From: Thiomargarita sp.
GTDB taxonomy: Bacteria; Pseudomonadota; Gammaproteobacteria; Beggiatoales; Beggiatoaceae
Reading direction: 5' to 3'
Length of the DNA stretch: 42,196 nt
Assembly: GCA_020718845.1 (NCBI GenBank)
Contig: DYRG01000012.1
Location: 23,070-65,265 of the forward strand
Part shown: piece after piece, positions 24,052-32,555 of the stretch
Numbering within the stretch: position 1 is the stretch's first letter
Layout of the letters: each line of letters opens with the position of its first letter
The notes under the pieces: generated by a model
The model's input: the letters and a program-made list of their open reading frames with translations, nothing else
Told to the model about the DNA's origin: nothing
Databases searched by the model: none
Position numbers and translations under genes: made by a program

Positions 24052-24915
24052 ATGATTAACAAAGAAATTTTTTTGAATTATATGTTTAGTTTGCCGCAAT
24101 ATGTTTTGCCACATCATGCGTTGTCGAAAGTGATGTTCAAATTAACTCGTGCGAAAATGGGCGGTTTGACGCACACGTTGATTAGAAAATTTGTCAAATC
24201 CTATGCGGTCGATATGAGTTTGGCGCAAGAACCTGATATTAATAAGTATCAGACTTTTAACGAGTTTTTTACCCGCGCATTAAAACCCGATGCACGTCCG
24301 ATTGCGCCCGAAGGCATTATTAGCCCCGTCGATGGCGTGATTAGTCAAATTGGCGATATTGTCGGCGAAGGATTATTGCAAGCAAAGGGACGTTTTTATA
24401 GTTTAAACAGTCTGTTAGGTGGACGTGAGGATTTAACTAAACAATTTCGCAACGGGTCATTTTGCACAATTTATTTGTCGCCGCGTGATTATCACCGCAT
24501 TCATTTGCCGTTTGCCGCGCAACCCAAAACTATTACCCACGTTCCTGGTCGATTGTTCAGCGTCAATCCAAAAACTGTCAATGTTGTCAATAACTTATTT
24601 GCACGCAACGAACGAGTGATCGTCACTTTTGAAACCGAATTTGGAGCAATGGCGTTAATTATGGTCGGAGCAATTTTTGTGGGAAGTGTGGATTTAGCAT
24701 GGTTGCCGAATGTCGCGCCTTCTAAAAATAATGAAATAAATCATTGGCTTGCATCGGAAGAATTAGGTGTTTTATCGAAAGGCGCGGAAGTCGGACGTTT
24801 CAATATGGGTTCGACGGTGATTGCGTTATTTGGAGAAAAACAAGTGCAATGGTTGTCGAATTTGGGCGCGGGCGATTCATTGCAAATGGGACAGGCACTT
24901 GCAAAAAAGTTATGA
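24052..24915 (+). CDS. psd: Phosphatidylserine decarboxylase
   Basis: Makes phosphatidylethanolamine; a membrane-associated pyruvoyl enzyme formed by self-cleavage. 287 residues from ATG 24052 (an in-frame TTG five codons earlier is possible). The triad is visible: Asp94 in SPVDGVI, His148 in SPRDYHRIHLPF and the cleavage site Gly253-Ser254 in NMGSTV. The family usually has LGST, here MGST, a tolerated first residue. The start opens with the common FLNYMFSLPQYVLPHH text of gammaproteobacterial Psd. Its stop overlaps the ATG of the following HsdM-like gene (ATGA), so both are made from one message. Confidence 0.97.
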   Translation: MINKEIFLNYMFSLPQYVLPHHALSKVMFKLTRAKMGGLTHTLIRKFVKSYAVDMSLAQEPDINKYQTFNEFFTRALKPDARPIAPEGIISPVDGVISQIGDIVGEGLLQAKGRFYSLNSLLGGREDLTKQFRNGSFCTIYLSPRDYHRIHLPFAAQPKTITHVPGRLFSVNPKTVNVVNNLFARNERVIVTFETEFGAMALIMVGAIFVGSVDLAWLPNVAPSKNNEINHWLASEELGVLSKGAEVGRFNMGSTVIALFGEKQVQWLSNLGAGDSLQMGQALAKKL

Positions 24916-25892
24916 CAATCAAACAGTTAATTTCACAATGGCGGTTATTTTCTAAAAAAATGCCGCCTAATTTGGCATTGGAAAAAGTCTTTCAACATTT
25001 CCAAAACGACGTATTGTCTTTAAATATTTTTGAGCAATTTTTAGAGCAACTTGCTCACGAAGCGGATTTCTTGACTTATTTAACACCACTGCCATTGGTG
25101 AACACTTTAATTGGTTTGTTGCAACCTCAACACGGACAAACTTTTTATTTGGCAAACATAGAAAGTGGGAGCTTTTTGATTGCCGCAAATGATTATGCAA
25201 ATGCCGTTCAAACCGAAGAGTCAACGCCGATTTTAAATCCATTGCAACTTTATGCGCGTTCTTCTAATAATCTCTCTGAATTAGCGTTTAAATTGGCTAA
25301 TTTAGACTATTTTCATCTCTCAGAACAAATCCCTTTAGAAACGGATTTTATCGTCGGTAATTTTTTAGAAGATTGGGATAGCATTCCATTCGAACATTTT
25401 CGCGGTAAAATTGCGTTAATTATTCCCGACGACTGGTTGTTTGAACATAAAACAAAAATTCAAAGAAAAGATGTTTTAGATTATTTTAATTGTCAATTTC
25501 TTGTGCGTTTGCCCGAAGGTACTTTTCATGGGAAAGATTGTATTGCAAATCTTTTAATTTTAGAAACCCCCGTTTCTCCACCCAAATCCGATTCATCAAC
25601 TAAAAATGAGAAATCGTTATGGGTTTATGATTTAAGAACGGGAATTAGTTGGCTAGAAACCACTGCTCAATTATCTTTTTATTTAAATCAATTTACGTCG
25701 ATTTACGACGCACCTTATCGATCAAAAGATCAGCGTTTGAAACAAGTTTTTGCTCACGAATTACAAACCGATTGGGATTATTGGTGGTTAGAAGAAACTG
25801 ATTTCACCAACAAACCCATTCTCTCTAAAACCCGTTTTTTCCAAGATGCGCTTAATGATTTGTATTCATTGAATAATTTATTGAAAGTCTGA
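24912..25892 (+). CDS. Degenerate HsdM-like N6-adenine methylase fold protein (predicted inactive)
   Basis: 326 residues from ATG 24912, which overlaps the psd stop. The frame opens earlier inside psd, but that part is a shadow. The order of blocks matches type I R-M HsdM: TPLPLVNTLIGLL (58-70), FLIAANDY (88-95), LYARSSNNLSELAFKLANL (113-131), RLPEGTFHGKDCIANLLIL (199-217) and LWVYDLRTG (236-244). In active enzymes the first block is followed by a SAM-binding DPACGTGG; here it reads YLANIESGS (79-87). The catalytic NPP[FY] position reads IVGNFLEDW (147-155). So the fold is kept but SAM-binding and catalytic motifs are lost. There is no HsdS or HsdR nearby. It may be a structural or regulatory pseudo-enzyme. 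Confidence 0.78.
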   Translation: MTIKQLISQWRLFSKKMPPNLALEKVFQHFQNDVLSLNIFEQFLEQLAHEADFLTYLTPLPLVNTLIGLLQPQHGQTFYLANIESGSFLIAANDYANAVQTEESTPILNPLQLYARSSNNLSELAFKLANLDYFHLSEQIPLETDFIVGNFLEDWDSIPFEHFRGKIALIIPDDWLFEHKTKIQRKDVLDYFNCQFLVRLPEGTFHGKDCIANLLILETPVSPPKSDSSTKNEKSLWVYDLRTGISWLETTAQLSFYLNQFTSIYDAPYRSKDQRLKQVFAHELQTDWDYWWLEETDFTNKPILSKTRFFQDALNDLYSLNNLLKV

Positions 25893-25958
25893 TTTGATTA
25901 AAATATGCTATTTATAATATTTTTATTTTTCCATCAAAGATTTGTAACAACACAAAAG

Positions 25959-25983
25959 AAAATGCTTCTTTTAAAAGCATTTT
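25959..25983. terminator. AT-rich hairpin, possible bidirectional terminator
   Basis: A perfect 9-bp stem aaaatgctt (25959-25967) with aagcatttt (25975-25983) and a 7-base loop. It lies between two convergent genes, and each strand ends its stem in T residues, so it could stop transcription from both sides. The stem is AT-rich and hence not strong. Confidence 0.55.
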
Positions 25984-26010
25984 GGAAGAATTTAAATGGA
26001 TGTTCAAATT

Positions 26011-26496
26011 CTATTTGACGAGGATTTCAAAATCGAGGTTGCTTTGTTCTCGGTTGTTATGGTTGATTTGACAACCCCGCAAAGGATTGCTTAATTTTCC
26101 GATAACCCATTCTTTTTGTTGATATTTTGCGCGACAAATATATAATACCCGATCATATTGAGGGTCTTCTGTGCCACCTAAAACAGCATTGTCGGGAATT
26201 TTTTCAACGTAACTTCTTGAAAATACTTGCCATTTATAATCTGATCCTAATAACACTTCATAATAAACGGCTTTTACCGCTCGTCCTGCGACATTCAAAA
26301 TGCACGTTCCATTTGCCATGTAACCCGGGTAAGTGCCTTTGCTTTGAGGGGCGCGACAAATATATTGTTGATTTTCAAGTAAAAAAGCGCGTTCAGGGAT
26401 TTCTCCGTGCGAAACTCGCAACCATTCCCCTTCTACGCCCGCATACACATTTTGTAATAAAAAACAACAGCTTATAATAAAAAGTTTAATTTGCAC
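26011..26496 (-). CDS. Secreted DM9-repeat (DUF3421) protein
   Basis: 161 residues. The N-terminus (MQIKLFIISCCFLLQNVYA, cleavage after Ala19) is a signal peptide, so the mature protein is periplasmic or secreted. Two DM9-like units follow (about 33-83 and 100-159). The second reads IPDNAVLGGTE, LYICRAKYQQKEWVIGKL, RGCQINHNN and LDFEILV, matching the DM9/DUF3421 pattern of A-[VL]-x-G-G, YVCRA, GK, GC and YEVL. DM9 proteins are best known from insects and bivalves, where one acts as a mannose-binding lectin. A sugar-binding role here is inference. Start is GTG at 26496, inside the pheA stop, with TAGGA about ten bases upstream. Confidence 0.8.
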   Translation of the reverse strand: MQIKLFIISCCFLLQNVYAGVEGEWLRVSHGEIPERAFLLENQQYICRAPQSKGTYPGYMANGTCILNVAGRAVKAVYYEVLLGSDYKWQVFSRSYVEKIPDNAVLGGTEDPQYDRVLYICRAKYQQKEWVIGKLSNPLRGCQINHNNREQSNLDFEILVK

Positions 26497-27571
26497 GAGG
26501 ATATGATCCTAAAAGTTTAAAAAACTTGCTATGTGATTGAATTAATTGGCTTGCTTCCGCCAACGGCGAATCGTCGATGTGACCTTCGACATCCACGAAA
26601 AATATATATTCCCAAGTGCCTTGTTGAGAGGGACGAGATTCAATTCTCGTTAAATTCAAGGCGTTATCTTTAAAAGGTTGCAACACATCGTACAACGCGC
26701 CCGGACGATTTGCCGCCGATAAAATTATCGACGTTTTATCTCGACCTGTCGGCGCGACCGCGTGTTTGCCCAAAATCACAAAACGAGTAGTATTGTCAAG
26801 TTCATCTTCGATTTGAGAGGCAAGTATTTGTAATTCATAGAGTTCTGCGGCATTTTGACCCGCGATGGCAGCAGAATCCGTTTCTTCGGCAGCGCGACGA
26901 GCGGCATCGGCATTGCTGCTTGCAATCGCTAAACACTCAGCTTGTGGAAGGTTATTTGCCAACCATTTGCGGCATTGTCCAAAGGTTTGGGGATGTAAAT
27001 AAACTCTTTTTATATCTTTAAAATCAATGGGTTGCGCAGTCATTAAACAATGATGAATCGGTAATTCGACTTCTCCACAAATTTGCAAGGGACTATTTAA
27101 CAACATTTCAAGCGTGGGTTTGATGCTGCCTTCGGTAGAATTCTCAATCGGAACAATGCCATAGTGCGCATTATCGGCGATCACCTCACGAAAAACATCA
27201 CTAATATTTTGAGTTGGCAAACCTTGCGCGGCGTGACCAAAGTATTTGAAAAGAGCGGCTTGAGAATACGTTCCTTCAGGACCTAAATAGCTGACTTGTA
27301 AAGGTTTTTGCAATCCTAAACACGCCGACATGATTTCACGAAATAAGCGATTTAACGTTTCATTTGAAAGCGGTCCAGAATTGCGTAATTCGACATTTCT
27401 GAGGATTTCAGCCTCGCGTTCAGGTCGATAAAAAATCGGATTAGATTCAACAGCATATTTTGCACGCGCTACTTCTAATGCCAAATTAGCACGTTGGGTA
27501 ATTAGATTTTGGATTTGAACATCTAATGCGTCAATATCCGCTCGGACGGTTTTAAGATCACGGTCTACCAT
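26486..27571 (-). CDS. pheA: Bifunctional chorismate mutase/prephenate dehydratase
   Basis: Makes prephenate and then phenylpyruvate in phenylalanine synthesis. 361 residues. Residues 1-90 are an AroQ-type chorismate mutase (DIDALDVQIQNLITQRANLA, then FYRPEREAEIL). Residues 92-268 are prephenate dehydratase (YLGPEGTYSQAA; Thr262-Arg263-Phe264 catalytic motif in NTTRFVIL). Residues 278-355 are an ACT domain with GALYDVLQPF and the Phe-binding ESRPS (311-315), so feedback inhibition by phenylalanine is expected. It lies eight bases after the cupin gene and overlaps the DM9 gene by 11. No attenuator or leader peptide was found, and the cupin gene lies between pheA and the likely promoter. Confidence 0.98.
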   Translation of the reverse strand: MVDRDLKTVRADIDALDVQIQNLITQRANLALEVARAKYAVESNPIFYRPEREAEILRNVELRNSGPLSNETLNRLFREIMSACLGLQKPLQVSYLGPEGTYSQAALFKYFGHAAQGLPTQNISDVFREVIADNAHYGIVPIENSTEGSIKPTLEMLLNSPLQICGEVELPIHHCLMTAQPIDFKDIKRVYLHPQTFGQCRKWLANNLPQAECLAIASSNADAARRAAEETDSAAIAGQNAAELYELQILASQIEDELDNTTRFVILGKHAVAPTGRDKTSIILSAANRPGALYDVLQPFKDNALNLTRIESRPSQQGTWEYIFFVDVEGHIDDSPLAEASQLIQSHSKFFKLLGSYPRAN

Positions 27572-27579
27572 AAAATAAG

Positions 27580-27855
27580 TTACTCAAATATATAGTGTTT
27601 TTTGATAGGTGAACGGATATTCCACTCGCATTTCAAACCCGCTGGAAAATACACCAAATCACCCCGCTTACAAATCACGGATTCTCCCTTTTCAGGCGTA
27701 ACAATGCATTCGCCTTCCAAAATATAGCAGGTTTCATTTTTATCGTAAAACCATGAAAAGATTGAAATTTCTTTGCGCCAAATTGCCCAATCAAAAACCC
27801 CCATCACCTCTAATTTCGCAGGCGATGGATGATGTTCAATTCGAATATCCGCCAT
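27580..27855 (-). CDS. Small cupin-domain protein (DUF861/cupin_3 type)
   Basis: 91 residues from ATG 27855. The family text is WAIWRKEISIFSWFYDKNETCYILEGECIVTP, then GDLVYFPAGLKCEW, which is the cupin_3/EutQ-like double-stranded beta-helix (typified by W-[ST]-x-[FY]-x-E-x-x-Y-I-L-E-G-x-x-x-V). The metal-binding histidines common in other cupins are mostly absent here. The frame extends five codons upstream, but GAGGG sits eight bases ahead of the chosen ATG and overlaps the earlier one, so the shorter start is preferred. It is the first gene of a cupin-pheA-DM9 unit and divergent from the M50 fusion gene. Substrate unknown. Confidence 0.85.
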   Translation of the reverse strand: MADIRIEHHPSPAKLEVMGVFDWAIWRKEISIFSWFYDKNETCYILEGECIVTPEKGESVICKRGDLVYFPAGLKCEWNIRSPIKKHYIFE

Positions 27856-27913
27856 TGTGAAAACCCTCATTTTAAAATAAGCCCCATTTTAGCCGAATTT
27901 CACCAAATGCGCA

Positions 27914-27919
27914 TATAAT
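27914..27919 (+). promoter_or_regulatory. Consensus -10 box immediately before the M50 fusion gene
   Basis: TATAAT ends six bases before the ATG at 27926, so a start at the normal distance would fall on or next to the A of the ATG, giving a leaderless message. No ribosome-binding site or good -35 was found. The box is flanked by TGCG and CGCA (N9 apart), a possible operator. Confidence 0.4.
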
Positions 27920-27925
27920 ACGCAA

Positions 27926-30139
27926 ATGGAAACCGCACAATCATTACCTACCGAAGAACCACCCGCGTTGAAATTACGGCGGGATTTGTTGTTTTCCTTT
28001 CAAAATGAAGGCGAAGAACCTTGCTATTTGATTGAAGACCCCGTGAATGAACAATATTTCAGAATCGGTTGGTTAGAACACGAATTAATTCGCCAATTAG
28101 ATGGAACAATTCAATTACCCGAAGCATTAGAACGTTTAAATCATATTTATCCCGAACAAGCCCCTTTATTAACCGATATTGAAATCAAAACCTTAGCCTA
28201 TTGGTTAATGCACTCTCAATTGGCTTATTTTCAAATGCCAGAAAGAAAAATTTGGCAATTATTTAATCTCCCAGAAAATCCTCAACATAAAACGCAATGG
28301 TGGAATCCACTTTTTATTAAAATCAATTTAGTTAGCCCTGATGAATGGTTGAGAAAACTTTTAAAGAAAACACAGTGGATATTGGGTTGGAATTTCTTTT
28401 GGATCGTGTGGTTGCCAGTTGTGATTTCTGGCTTGTATTTATTAGCCGCCGATTCCGACCGTTTAATTAGTGCTGCAACGGGTTTGTTGTCAATTCATAA
28501 TGCGTTTTATTTAATTATAATTTGGGCGATTACAAAAATCATTCACGAAATATTTCACGGTTTGGTTTGTAAGAAATACGGCGGACATATTCACGAAGCG
28601 GGCGTTTTTTTAGTGCTACTTGCTCCGATTGGGGGATATGTCAATGCGAGTTCTGTGTGGCGTTTCCCAAACAAATGGCAACGCATTCATGTTTCTCTCG
28701 CGGGAATGTTTGTCGATTTGTTAATTGCGGGGATATTTGCGTGGGTGTGGGCAAATACCGAGCAAGGTGCGTTAAATTTCTTTGCTTACAACGTTATTTT
28801 AACCGCTGGTTTGGGAACGATTTTATTTAATGCAAATCCCTTAATGCGTTTTGATGGTTATTTTATTTTATCAGATGTTTTAAATATTCCTAATTTATAT
28901 GTTGCAGGTCAGAAATATACGCAGTATTTAACCAAACGTTATTTGCAAGGTCAATTTGAACCTTTACCTGCTTGGACAACTACTCAAAAATGGATTATAA
29001 AAACTTACGGGATTCTTGCATTATGGTGGCGTATTTTAATTATGATTGGTATTTTAGTAACCGCCAATTTAATGATGCACGGAGTCGGCGTAATTATGGC
29101 GACGATGGGTTTATTTTCTTGGTTGGGTATGCCATTGATTCGATTCGTAAAAACGCTCCATAAACAACCCGAAGCAGGTTCAATTGTGAAACATTTATTG
29201 TTAGTTCTAGGTGGAACAACTATTGCGCTTTTATTGATTTTAACTCAAATCAATTGGTCGCCGCGTTGGAATGCGCCAGCAGTATTAGAATATGCCGATA
29301 ATGGATTTGTGCATACTCAAACAAATGGATTTGTAAAACATATTGCAGTTAAAAACGGAGATTTTGTCGAAGCGGGAACAATTTTATTAGAACTAGAAAA
29401 CCAAGAATTAACCGCTGAATTAAAACAACTTGAATTACAGCTCAAAATTCACCAACAAAAACGTCAGCAATATTTATTAAAAGAAAATTTATTAAGTGCC
29501 GCGCAAGTTGAACAAGAAAAACTTTTAGATACACAACACAAATATCGTAAAATTGTACAAGAAGTTTCTTATTTGACTATTAAAGCACCAATTAGTGGCT
29601 ATGTGATTGCTGAAGATTTGAAAATGTTAGAAGGTGCTTATTTAACAAAGGGTAAAGAAATTTTGAGCATTGGTGATATTCAACGAATGGAAGTGCGTTT
29701 TTCAATTGATCAACAAGATATTGATTATTTTCGAGCCAATGAGAACAAAAAAGCCTATTTCTATTCTCATGGAAGAGTATTTCAACCTGTTGAAGCAACT
29801 TTAAACAAAGTCAACCCCGCAGGAAGTAAAGAAATTGCGCACCCGTCTTTAACTGCTTTAGTTGGAGGAGAAATCAATATTCGACCTAAATCCGCTAATG
29901 AAAAGACTGAAATGAATACCGATTCACAATATGAATATCTTGAACCTCGTTTTAATGGTTTAATGCGATTAAGTCATGAACAAAGTCATCATTTCAAAGC
30001 GGGAGAAACAGGTCGCGTGGTGATTGAAAGTACACCGCAAGCATTGTGGGAAATTATTTATTTCAAATTAGACCGTTATTTTAGAATTTTGAAAGCACGC
30101 ACTGAACAAATGCTCAATCAACAAAATGTAGGTCATTAA
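27926..30139 (+). CDS. Membrane site-2-type metalloprotease (M50) fused to PqqD-like and HlyD-like domains
   Basis: 737 residues. An N-terminal PqqD-like winged-helix region (about 25-105; YLIEDPVNEQYFRIGWLEHE) is followed by a polytopic M50 core with HEIFH (His207, Glu208, His211) and NPLMRFDGY (Asn304, Asp310), the second metal motif. The C-terminal 280 residues after the last membrane helix form a periplasmic HlyD-like adaptor: a barrel-sandwich half (GFVKHIAVKNGDFVEAGTILLELEN), a long helical hairpin and the second half (IKAPISGYVIAEDLKMLEGAYL). Such fusions are often annotated as peptide zinc metalloprotease or HlyD secretion proteins; PqqD-like domains bind peptide leaders, which hints at peptide processing or export. 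The next gene, a hybrid kinase, starts two bases later. Confidence 0.88.
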   Translation: METAQSLPTEEPPALKLRRDLLFSFQNEGEEPCYLIEDPVNEQYFRIGWLEHELIRQLDGTIQLPEALERLNHIYPEQAPLLTDIEIKTLAYWLMHSQLAYFQMPERKIWQLFNLPENPQHKTQWWNPLFIKINLVSPDEWLRKLLKKTQWILGWNFFWIVWLPVVISGLYLLAADSDRLISAATGLLSIHNAFYLIIIWAITKIIHEIFHGLVCKKYGGHIHEAGVFLVLLAPIGGYVNASSVWRFPNKWQRIHVSLAGMFVDLLIAGIFAWVWANTEQGALNFFAYNVILTAGLGTILFNANPLMRFDGYFILSDVLNIPNLYVAGQKYTQYLTKRYLQGQFEPLPAWTTTQKWIIKTYGILALWWRILIMIGILVTANLMMHGVGVIMATMGLFSWLGMPLIRFVKTLHKQPEAGSIVKHLLLVLGGTTIALLLILTQINWSPRWNAPAVLEYADNGFVHTQTNGFVKHIAVKNGDFVEAGTILLELENQELTAELKQLELQLKIHQQKRQQYLLKENLLSAAQVEQEKLLDTQHKYRKIVQEVSYLTIKAPISGYVIAEDLKMLEGAYLTKGKEILSIGDIQRMEVRFSIDQQDIDYFRANENKKAYFYSHGRVFQPVEATLNKVNPAGSKEIAHPSLTALVGGEINIRPKSANEKTEMNTDSQYEYLEPRFNGLMRLSHEQSHHFKAGETGRVVIESTPQALWEIIYFKLDRYFRILKARTEQMLNQQNVGH

Positions 30140-30141
30140 AA

Positions 30142-32463
30142 ATGAAACTTAAAGCAAAACTCATTTTAATTTTATTACCACTATCGATTTTATCGTTGTT
30201 AATTTTTGGTGCTTTTGTTTATAACCATTTGATAACAACTTTTCGTCAAGAAGTATTAGCAAAAATGCACAATACTTTAGATCAAACAAAACAAAATGTT
30301 CAAGCACATTTGCATTCTGCGCACGATCAACTGCGGGTTTTGGCTGCAAATGAAATGCTCAGAGAATATTTATTAACCGACAAATCTTTACGTTATTCTT
30401 CATTGAAGAACAACATTTCAACTTTGTTTTCAAGTTATCAACGTAATAATACAGATTATAAAGAAATCAACTTGTTATTAGCCGATGGAACAATTGATCG
30501 CCGTGTAATGGAAGGTCAACAACTTTCTCTCTCAAATACAAATGAAATACCCTCTTATTTTGAAACGATTAAAAATAATACTAATGTTTTAACCGAGCAG
30601 TTTATTTCTGAAAAAGAGGGTTTCTTTTTGTTATCTTATAAATTATATTTGATAAAAGATTCTGTTGCTCAAAAAAGAAATGAAATAGCAAGTTTGCGAG
30701 GTTATTTAAATTTTATTATTCAACCTAATTTTTTGTTTAATAATATAAAGAAAAAAACGATTGGAAAATCTGGACATTTATTTTTAACAGATAAGGATGG
30801 TAAAATTATTTTTCATTTACCGAATCAAAAGATTTCTCCCTTATCTGCAATTAAAAAATCGCTTAATATGTTAGAAAATCCTATTTTAAATAATGGTGAA
30901 TCTTCTTTTTATTTAGAAGGTTTAAAATTAAATGAAAATTTATTTCTCTTAGGATATTTACCCGATTCAGAAGTATTAGAAGCGGGCATTTTTTTAAAAG
31001 AAATGCTATTAATCACAGCGTTAATTAGTGGGCTTTTAATTTTTATTTTATTGTATATTTCAATGAACCATTTTATCGTTAAACCTATCTACAAATTATC
31101 AGCCATTGCAGAACGTTTAAAATCAGGTAATTTATCTTTAGAAATTATTCCACCTTCTAAAGATGAAATTGGATATTTGTATTCATCATTTGATGATATG
31201 GTAAAACATTTGAGAGAAGTTTTAGATAAAATTGAGCATACTAATGAAACACTTGAAATAAAAATTAAGGAAAGAACCTTAGACTTAGAAAAAATAAATA
31301 TTGATTTAATAGAAGCTCGCCAAGCTGCTGAAGAATCAAATCGAATTAAAAGTGCTTTTATTGCGAATTTAAGTCATGAATTTCGTACCCCTTTAAATGG
31401 TATTTTAGGGATGTCAGAAGTGATTTCAAAATTAGAAACTGATGAGGCACTTCAACAGCAAGCAAAAATCATTAATGATTGTGGAAATACGTTGTTAGTT
31501 TTAATTGAGGAATTATTGGATGTTGCACAATTAGATGCGGGAAGCATTATTTTAGAGCATCTCCCTTTTGATATTCGTCAAACTTTGCGCGATAGTGTGA
31601 ATTTAGTGCATTCCAAAGCCCAACAAAAAGGTCTTAAAATTCAATTAAATACTGCGCCATTATTACCTCAATATTTAATTGGTGATGCACAAAGATTACG
31701 TCAAGTTATTCTTAATTTACTAATGAATGCAATTAAATTTACAAATCAAGGAGAAATTATTGTCCATACCGAAATTATTGAAGATAATCAAGAATTTATT
31801 ACATTTCAAATTAATATTATTGATACTGGAATAGGAATTTCTCAAGAAAAACAACAATTATTATTTAAGTATTTTAATCAAATAGATAATGTGAGTAGTC
31901 GTAATTATACGGGTGCAGGTGTAGGTTTATTTATTTGTCATAAAATTATTTCTCTAATGAAAGGTCAAATTGGTGTGATTTCTCAATTAAATGAAGGAAG
32001 CACTTTTTGGGTGAAATTATCTTTACCCATTGCAATCCCCAAAAAGAGTTTTAAAAATTTTACTGTTCAAAGAAGAATTGTTTCACGACAACCTAAGAAT
32101 ATTTTAGTTGTTGAAGATGATTTAACAACCCAAAAATTTATGCAATTAATGTTAGAAAAAATTAGTTGTAAAGTAGATGTTGCAAATAATGGTCAAAGAG
32201 CTATCGAAATGGTAGAAAAAAATGCTTATGATTTAATTTTTATGGATATTATTATGCCAATTATGGATGGTTATACGGCGGTAAAAACATTGAGAGGAAA
32301 TATAGCATTACAGGATTTGCCAGTGGTTGCAGTTTCTTCTTTAGACCCAGATAAAGAACAAGAGAAAATTAAAGCTGTAGGTATTAATGATTATTTGAGC
32401 AAACCTGTCACACCCACTACTCTAAATAAAATGCTTAAAAAATGGTTACATAAAAACACTTAA
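30142..32463 (+). CDS. Hybrid sensor histidine kinase with C-terminal receiver domain
   Basis: 773 residues. Layout: a membrane helix (7-27), a large extracytoplasmic sensor region (about 30-285, no family recognised), a second helix (about 288-310), HAMP (about 311-360, with KDEIGYLYSSFDDM), a coiled coil, and HisKA with phospho-acceptor His412 (NLSHEFRTPLNG). HATPase_c follows (NLLMNAIKFTNQG, DTGIGIS, GAGVGLFICHK), then a receiver domain with acidic pocket Glu658-Asp659-Asp660, Asp702 (LIFMDIIMP) and Lys754 (LSKPV). It starts two bases after the M50/HlyD gene and is likely in the same operon, suggesting it senses or regulates that protein's job. The DNA is noticeably more AT-rich than its housekeeping neighbours. 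No partner response regulator lies in the window. Confidence 0.95.
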   Translation: MKLKAKLILILLPLSILSLLIFGAFVYNHLITTFRQEVLAKMHNTLDQTKQNVQAHLHSAHDQLRVLAANEMLREYLLTDKSLRYSSLKNNISTLFSSYQRNNTDYKEINLLLADGTIDRRVMEGQQLSLSNTNEIPSYFETIKNNTNVLTEQFISEKEGFFLLSYKLYLIKDSVAQKRNEIASLRGYLNFIIQPNFLFNNIKKKTIGKSGHLFLTDKDGKIIFHLPNQKISPLSAIKKSLNMLENPILNNGESSFYLEGLKLNENLFLLGYLPDSEVLEAGIFLKEMLLITALISGLLIFILLYISMNHFIVKPIYKLSAIAERLKSGNLSLEIIPPSKDEIGYLYSSFDDMVKHLREVLDKIEHTNETLEIKIKERTLDLEKINIDLIEARQAAEESNRIKSAFIANLSHEFRTPLNGILGMSEVISKLETDEALQQQAKIINDCGNTLLVLIEELLDVAQLDAGSIILEHLPFDIRQTLRDSVNLVHSKAQQKGLKIQLNTAPLLPQYLIGDAQRLRQVILNLLMNAIKFTNQGEIIVHTEIIEDNQEFITFQINIIDTGIGISQEKQQLLFKYFNQIDNVSSRNYTGAGVGLFICHKIISLMKGQIGVISQLNEGSTFWVKLSLPIAIPKKSFKNFTVQRRIVSRQPKNILVVEDDLTTQKFMQLMLEKISCKVDVANNGQRAIEMVEKNAYDLIFMDIIMPIMDGYTAVKTLRGNIALQDLPVVAVSSLDPDKEQEKIKAVGINDYLSKPVTPTTLNKMLKKWLHKNT

Positions 32464-32555
32464 TACAATAATTTTTTTAATCATTGTCATGATGCTATCT
32501 TTTAAAGATAACTTTTTATATAATATAACCTTCAAATACTTATAAATAAAATAAG

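Noticed and set aside
24744-24911. N-terminal 56-residue extension of the HsdM-like protein inside psd
   Set aside because: This stretch is an out-of-frame reading of conserved psd sequence; the ATGA overlap start at 24912 fits coupling and family homology.
32491-32520. Palindromic atcttttaaagat as a terminator after the hybrid kinase
   Set aside because: The arms meet with almost no loop and the pairs are nearly all A-T, so a functional terminator is not convincing.
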